From NCBI GenBank assembly GCA_023397475.1, contig JAEWUD010000044.1:84488-148487 (forward strand): 64,000 bases of DNA, in the 5' to 3' direction. Shown piece after piece: positions 60,877 to 64,000 of the stretch. The translations under genes and the position numbers were made by a program. The notes under the pieces were generated by a model, which ran no database searches, was not told the origin of the DNA, and saw only the letters and a program-made list of their open reading frames with translations. Each line of letters begins with the position of its first letter. Position 1 is the first letter of the stretch. Source of the stretch: Bacillota bacterium. GTDB taxonomy: Bacteria > Bacillota > Clostridia > Saccharofermentanales > Saccharofermentanaceae.

Positions 60877-62577
60877 ATGCCCGAACCGCTTCGCCTCAAG
60901 AAATCCAACTGCAGGAACTGCTACAAGTGCATTCGTCATTGCCCGCTGAAATCGATCCGATTCTCCGAACATCAGGCGAACATAATCCCTGAGGAATGCA
61001 TCCTCTGCGGACAGTGCTTTGTCGTGTGTCCGCAGAATGCCAAGGAGATCCGTAACGATGTCGCCTCGGTTCGACGACTTCTTCGTGACAACCGCCCCGT
61101 GATCGCGAGCATAGCGCCGTCTTTCGGTGCCAATTACGGAACGGACTTCAAGTCCATCCGCAAACTCTGTCTGCGGCTCGGATTTACGGATGCGGAGGAG
61201 ACCGCGATCGGCGCCGCGATCGTCAAGGACAGCTATTTGCGCTTGGCGTCGGAATCCAAACAGCGAGTCTTCATTACATCCTGTTGCCATACGATAAATC
61301 TCCTGATCCAGAAACACTATCCCGGTGCGATTCCCTGCCTCGCACCTGTTATTAGTCCGATGCAGGCCCACGCCCGTGATCTTCGAGCGCGCTTTCCCGG
61401 TGCCGCGGTTGTCTTTATCGGACCCTGTATCTCGAAAAAAGACGAGGCCGAAGCTTACGAAGGCGATGTCGACGCGGTTCTGACCTTCGAGGAATTCACC
61501 TCGTGGTATACCGCGGAGAAGTTGACGCTCGAACCGCCGGAGGCAAATCTCACGCGCCGCAACCTCCCGGAGGCGGATGCAGGCGGACGCTCGCGGCTTT
61601 TTCCGGTTCCCGGCGGTATCCTCGCCTCGATGGGCGAGCCACCGGAAGGGTTTGACCTCTTGAGCGTCGACGGAATCGAGAACTGCATCAGCGCGATCGA
61701 AGACATCTTGTCTGGTGAACTGACCGATGTATTTATCGAGATGTCCGCGTGTACCGGCAGCTGCATCGGCGGTCCGGCGATGGACCGTACGCGAAAAGCA
61801 CCGATCCGCGACAGTCTGATCGTCCGGCGTGCCGCGGGCCAATCGGACTTCAACTATGCGCAACTACCGGCCAAATCGATGGAAAAGGTCTTTCCCGCAT
61901 ACCCGCCGCGCCGCCTGTTCTTCAGTGAGACCTCTGTCAATGAGATTCTGAAGAAGATGGGTAAAACATCTCCGGAACACGAGCTCAACTGCGGAAGTTG
62001 CGGCTACGGAACCTGCCGCGACAAAGCACGTGCGGTTCTGTCCGGCAAAGCCGACCTAACAATGTGTCTGCCGTTCCTTAAGGAGAAGGCTGAATCCTTC
62101 TCGGACCTGATCATTCAGAATACCCCGAACGGGATCTTCGTCCTGAATGAATCTTTCCGGATCCAACAGATGAACGAGGCGGCAATGGCGCTTCTGCGCA
62201 TTCCGGAACCTGCGGATATCCTCGGGGAGCCGGTTGACAGGATCCTTGACCCGCAGCTCTTCTATGAAGCTTTTCAGGAAGAAAAGAATATTGTCGACCG
62301 ATGCGTATACCTCGCCGAATACGACCGCTATGTCGAGGAGACTATCCTCTATGACAAGAGCTATCACGTTCTGATCTGCATTCTCCGCGATGTGACCGAT
62401 CAATCCTACGCCCGGGAGAAGAAAGAGGCGATCAGCCGATCCGCCGTCGAGATCACCGAGAAGGTCATCGAGAAACAGATGCGAACGGTGCAGGAGATCG
62501 CGTCCTTACTCGGGGAGACGACCGCGGAGACGAAGATTGCCCTGACCCGGTTGAAGGAGAGGATCAAGGATGAATAA
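60877..62577 (+). CDS. Sensory [FeFe]-hydrogenase-like protein with PAS domain (group C / HydS-type)
   Basis: A 566-residue protein. Two [4Fe-4S] motifs lie at Cys12-22 and Cys41-51 (CRNCYKCIRHC; CILCGQCFVVC). A compact H-cluster domain keeps all four ligand cysteines: TSCC (Cys137), PCISKKDEAE (Cys184) and SACTGSC (Cys292, Cys296). The flanking residues (TSCCHT, not TSCCPxW; GGPA, not GGGxP) depart from catalytic enzymes. A further Fe-S module CGSCGYGTC lies at 372-380, then a PAS domain at about 410-520 and a C-terminal helix. Hydrogenases of this build are taken as H2 or redox sensors. It overlaps the phosphatase gene by 8 bases. Confidence 0.92.
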   Translation: MPEPLRLKKSNCRNCYKCIRHCPLKSIRFSEHQANIIPEECILCGQCFVVCPQNAKEIRNDVASVRRLLRDNRPVIASIAPSFGANYGTDFKSIRKLCLRLGFTDAEETAIGAAIVKDSYLRLASESKQRVFITSCCHTINLLIQKHYPGAIPCLAPVISPMQAHARDLRARFPGAAVVFIGPCISKKDEAEAYEGDVDAVLTFEEFTSWYTAEKLTLEPPEANLTRRNLPEADAGGRSRLFPVPGGILASMGEPPEGFDLLSVDGIENCISAIEDILSGELTDVFIEMSACTGSCIGGPAMDRTRKAPIRDSLIVRRAAGQSDFNYAQLPAKSMEKVFPAYPPRRLFFSETSVNEILKKMGKTSPEHELNCGSCGYGTCRDKARAVLSGKADLTMCLPFLKEKAESFSDLIIQNTPNGIFVLNESFRIQQMNEAAMALLRIPEPADILGEPVDRILDPQLFYEAFQEEKNIVDRCVYLAEYDRYVEETILYDKSYHVLICILRDVTDQSYAREKKEAISRSAVEITEKVIEKQMRTVQEIASLLGETTAETKIALTRLKERIKDE

Positions 62578-63748
62578 TCTTACCGCGGAAGTCGGATATA
62601 CAAGTCTGCCGCATGTCGGCGAAGAGCTCTGCGGCGATCATGTCGAATGCATAGACAACCGTCGCATCAAGGTCATCGTCCTGGCCGACGGGCTCGGCAG
62701 CGGTGTTAAGGCCAATATCCTGTCGACGCTGACCGCCAAGATCGCCGCAACGATGATGGCCGAGGGTCTTCCGGTCGAAGATTGTGTCGATACGATCGTA
62801 GGCACGCTGCCGGTATGCCGCGAACGCAATGCAGCTTATTCGACTTTTACCATTCTTCGCATCGAGGAGAATCACCGGGTCGAGTTGATCGAATACGACA
62901 ATCCCGGAGTGATTCTTCTTCGAGACGGCCGGGTGTGTGAATACGAACGGACGGATCTGTCCGTCCGGGGCAAGACCATCGGTCGCGCCCGCATCGATTG
63001 CAGGGAGAATGATACCTTTGTCGCGTTCAGTGACGGCGCAGTCTATGCCGGACCCGGTCGGACGATGAATACGGAATGGACACGTGATGATATCGCCCGA
63101 TTCCTCGAGACATCTCATGATCCGGAAGAAACAGCCAAGAGCTTGAGTGCCCGGCTCAGCGACAAATGCCTCGCGCTCTATGAGGGGGAACCGGGCGACG
63201 ATGTAACGACACTTGCCGTCCGCATTCGCAAACGACGTCCTCTGCATCTCTTATGCGGACCGCCGGCCGACCCGGACGACGCCCGCCGCATGCTCTCGAT
63301 GTTCTTCTCCAAAGAAGGCATGCATGTTGTCTGCGGAGGAACGACCTCCGCGTTGGCGGCGAGTTTTCTCGGCAAACCACTGATCACCGATATCGGTTCG
63401 TCCGCCGAGGATCCTTCCATCCCTCCGATCGCCCGCATAGCGGGTGTCGATCTGGTCACGGAAGGCGCTCTGACCTTGATGCGCGTGCTCGAGTACGCGC
63501 GGGACCAAATCAATGATCAGCATCGTTTCCCCGAATGGAGATGGCAGGATGACGGGGCATCACGCATCGCGCGAATGCTTTTCGAGGATGCGACGGATAT
63601 CAATCTCTTTATCGGAGGCGCGGTGAATCCGGCCAATCGGGATTCGGGTGACCGGCTCGCCCGCTTCAGCCGGCAACGCCTGGCGGAGGACCTGGGAGAG
63701 TGCCTGCGACGTATGGGGAAGAAGGTCAAAATCAGCTATTACCAGTAA
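62570..63748 (+). CDS. SpoIIE/PP2C-type protein serine phosphatase
   Basis: A 392-residue PP2C-family phosphatase. The metal-binding acids are visible in ELCGDHVECID near residue 22, VLADGLGSGVKA near 38, AFSDGAVYAG near 145 and GEPGDDVTTLAVRI near 207. Residues 225-392 are an extra domain with LLCGPPADPDDARRM and VVCGGTTSALAASFLGKP, not part of the phosphatase. It is cotranscribed and overlapping with the sensory hydrogenase, whose PAS output probably controls it. The target phosphoprotein is not in the window. Confidence 0.9.
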   Translation: MNNLTAEVGYTSLPHVGEELCGDHVECIDNRRIKVIVLADGLGSGVKANILSTLTAKIAATMMAEGLPVEDCVDTIVGTLPVCRERNAAYSTFTILRIEENHRVELIEYDNPGVILLRDGRVCEYERTDLSVRGKTIGRARIDCRENDTFVAFSDGAVYAGPGRTMNTEWTRDDIARFLETSHDPEETAKSLSARLSDKCLALYEGEPGDDVTTLAVRIRKRRPLHLLCGPPADPDDARRMLSMFFSKEGMHVVCGGTTSALAASFLGKPLITDIGSSAEDPSIPPIARIAGVDLVTEGALTLMRVLEYARDQINDQHRFPEWRWQDDGASRIARMLFEDATDINLFIGGAVNPANRDSGDRLARFSRQRLAEDLGECLRRMGKKVKISYYQ

Positions 63749-63758
63749 GGAGGTATCT

Positions 63759-64000
63759 ATGAACGAACCGATCGATACGACCGTCGCCGAACGGGTGCTC
63801 GCGCGACACCATTCCGACAAGACCGCCTTGATCGCGATCCTGCAGGAGATCCAGGAGGAGTGCCGCTACCTGCCGGCACCGTTTTTCCCGATACTCGCGG
63901 AACGACTCGGAATCAGCGAGGCCTCGATCTACAGCGTCGCGACCTTCTATGAGAACTTCTCGCTCGAGCCGAAGGGCAGGTATGTCATCAAGGTGTGCGA
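63759..64000 (+). CDS. NuoE/HydC-like [2Fe-2S] NAD(P)H oxidoreductase subunit (partial, cut by window end)
   Basis: The first 80 codons of a protein starting MNEPIDTTVAERVLARH, with LIAILQEIQEECRYLP, LGISEASIYSVATFYENF and GRYVIKVC, the last being the first cluster-binding Cys. This is the thioredoxin-like 24-kDa subunit family (NuoE, HndA, HydC, HymA) that carries electrons between a flavin subunit and the hydrogenase or Fe-S subunits. AAGGAGG precedes the ATG, 11 bases after the phosphatase stop. The remaining cysteines lie beyond the window. Its place predicts NuoF- and HydA-like genes just downstream. Confidence 0.93.
   Translation, partial: MNEPIDTTVAERVLARHHSDKTALIAILQEIQEECRYLPAPFFPILAERLGISEASIYSVATFYENFSLEPKGRYVIKVC

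Overview
The window reads as a chromosomal piece of a strictly anaerobic, fermentative member of the Bacillota (Clostridia). The grounds are an [FeFe]-hydrogenase maturation and electron-bifurcation gene set (hydG, hydF, a TM1266-type regulator, nfnAB, a sensory hydrogenase, a NuoE-like subunit), two Rex redox repressors, a T-box leader, strong AGGAGG-type ribosome sites and sigma-A-like TTGACA/TATAAT promoters. Base composition is fairly GC-rich for a clostridium, except for an AT-richer patch around 49.2-52 kb. I cannot name the genus. No rRNA, tRNA, prophage, intact insertion sequence or CRISPR array was seen.

Layout. 0-4.6 kb: 3' end of fusA, a convergent terminator, then a minus-strand operon (GT2 glycosyltransferase, large GT-C-like membrane protein, coiled-coil protein). 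4.7-7.4 kb: TM1266-type regulator with a leader/attenuator, hydG, zinc-ribbon protein. 7.4-11.1 kb: hairpin-repeat array A, ybaK plus a HI0933-type flavoprotein, array D and a MITE-like element. 11.1-18 kb: DUF4440 protein, hydF, dCMP deaminase, YhfC protease, array B, a PadR/DUF1700 module and an acetyltransferase. 18-22.3 kb: a PadR module behind a triple operator, with DUF2812 and CPBP-protease genes and others. 22.3-32.7 kb: a Phe-type T-box followed by paaK, tyrA, aroE-aroK fusion, aroF, aroB, aroA, aroC and an aroQ-chorismate mutase-prephenate dehydratase fusion. Apart from the final transamination, this is the full route from DAHP to Phe and Tyr in one transcription unit. 33-36.2 kb: SppA and two CPBP proteases. 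36.4-44.1 kb: nucleotidyltransferase, glmU-pth-mfd, cyclase, thioesterase. 44.1-47.2 kb: array C, then sulfhydrylase and cysK. 47.3-53.7 kb: a membrane gene broken by an in-frame TGA, an operon of three exported proteins, and a small membrane protein. 53.9-64 kb: rex-lysR, array E and other repeats, iron alcohol dehydrogenase, nfnAB, second rex, sensory [FeFe] hydrogenase, SpoIIE-type phosphatase and a NuoE-like subunit cut by the window edge.

How the parts fit. The right end is a redox-control block: Rex senses NADH/NAD+, Nfn couples ferredoxin, NADH and NADPH, ADH removes reducing equivalents, and the hydrogenase-like sensor with its phosphatase probably reports H2 or redox state. HydG and HydF on the left build the H-cluster these enzymes need.

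The most unusual material is non-coding. Five tandem arrays, belonging to three sequence families, share one design: a 37-41 bp inverted repeat every 73-76 bp. In arrays C and E the arms show compensatory changes. Other points of note are the trifunctional AroQ-CM-PDT protein, a Phe T-box in front of phenylacetate-CoA ligase, and a repeated ATATCGATAT dyad (two centres 14 bp apart) at rex, at adh and after lysR.
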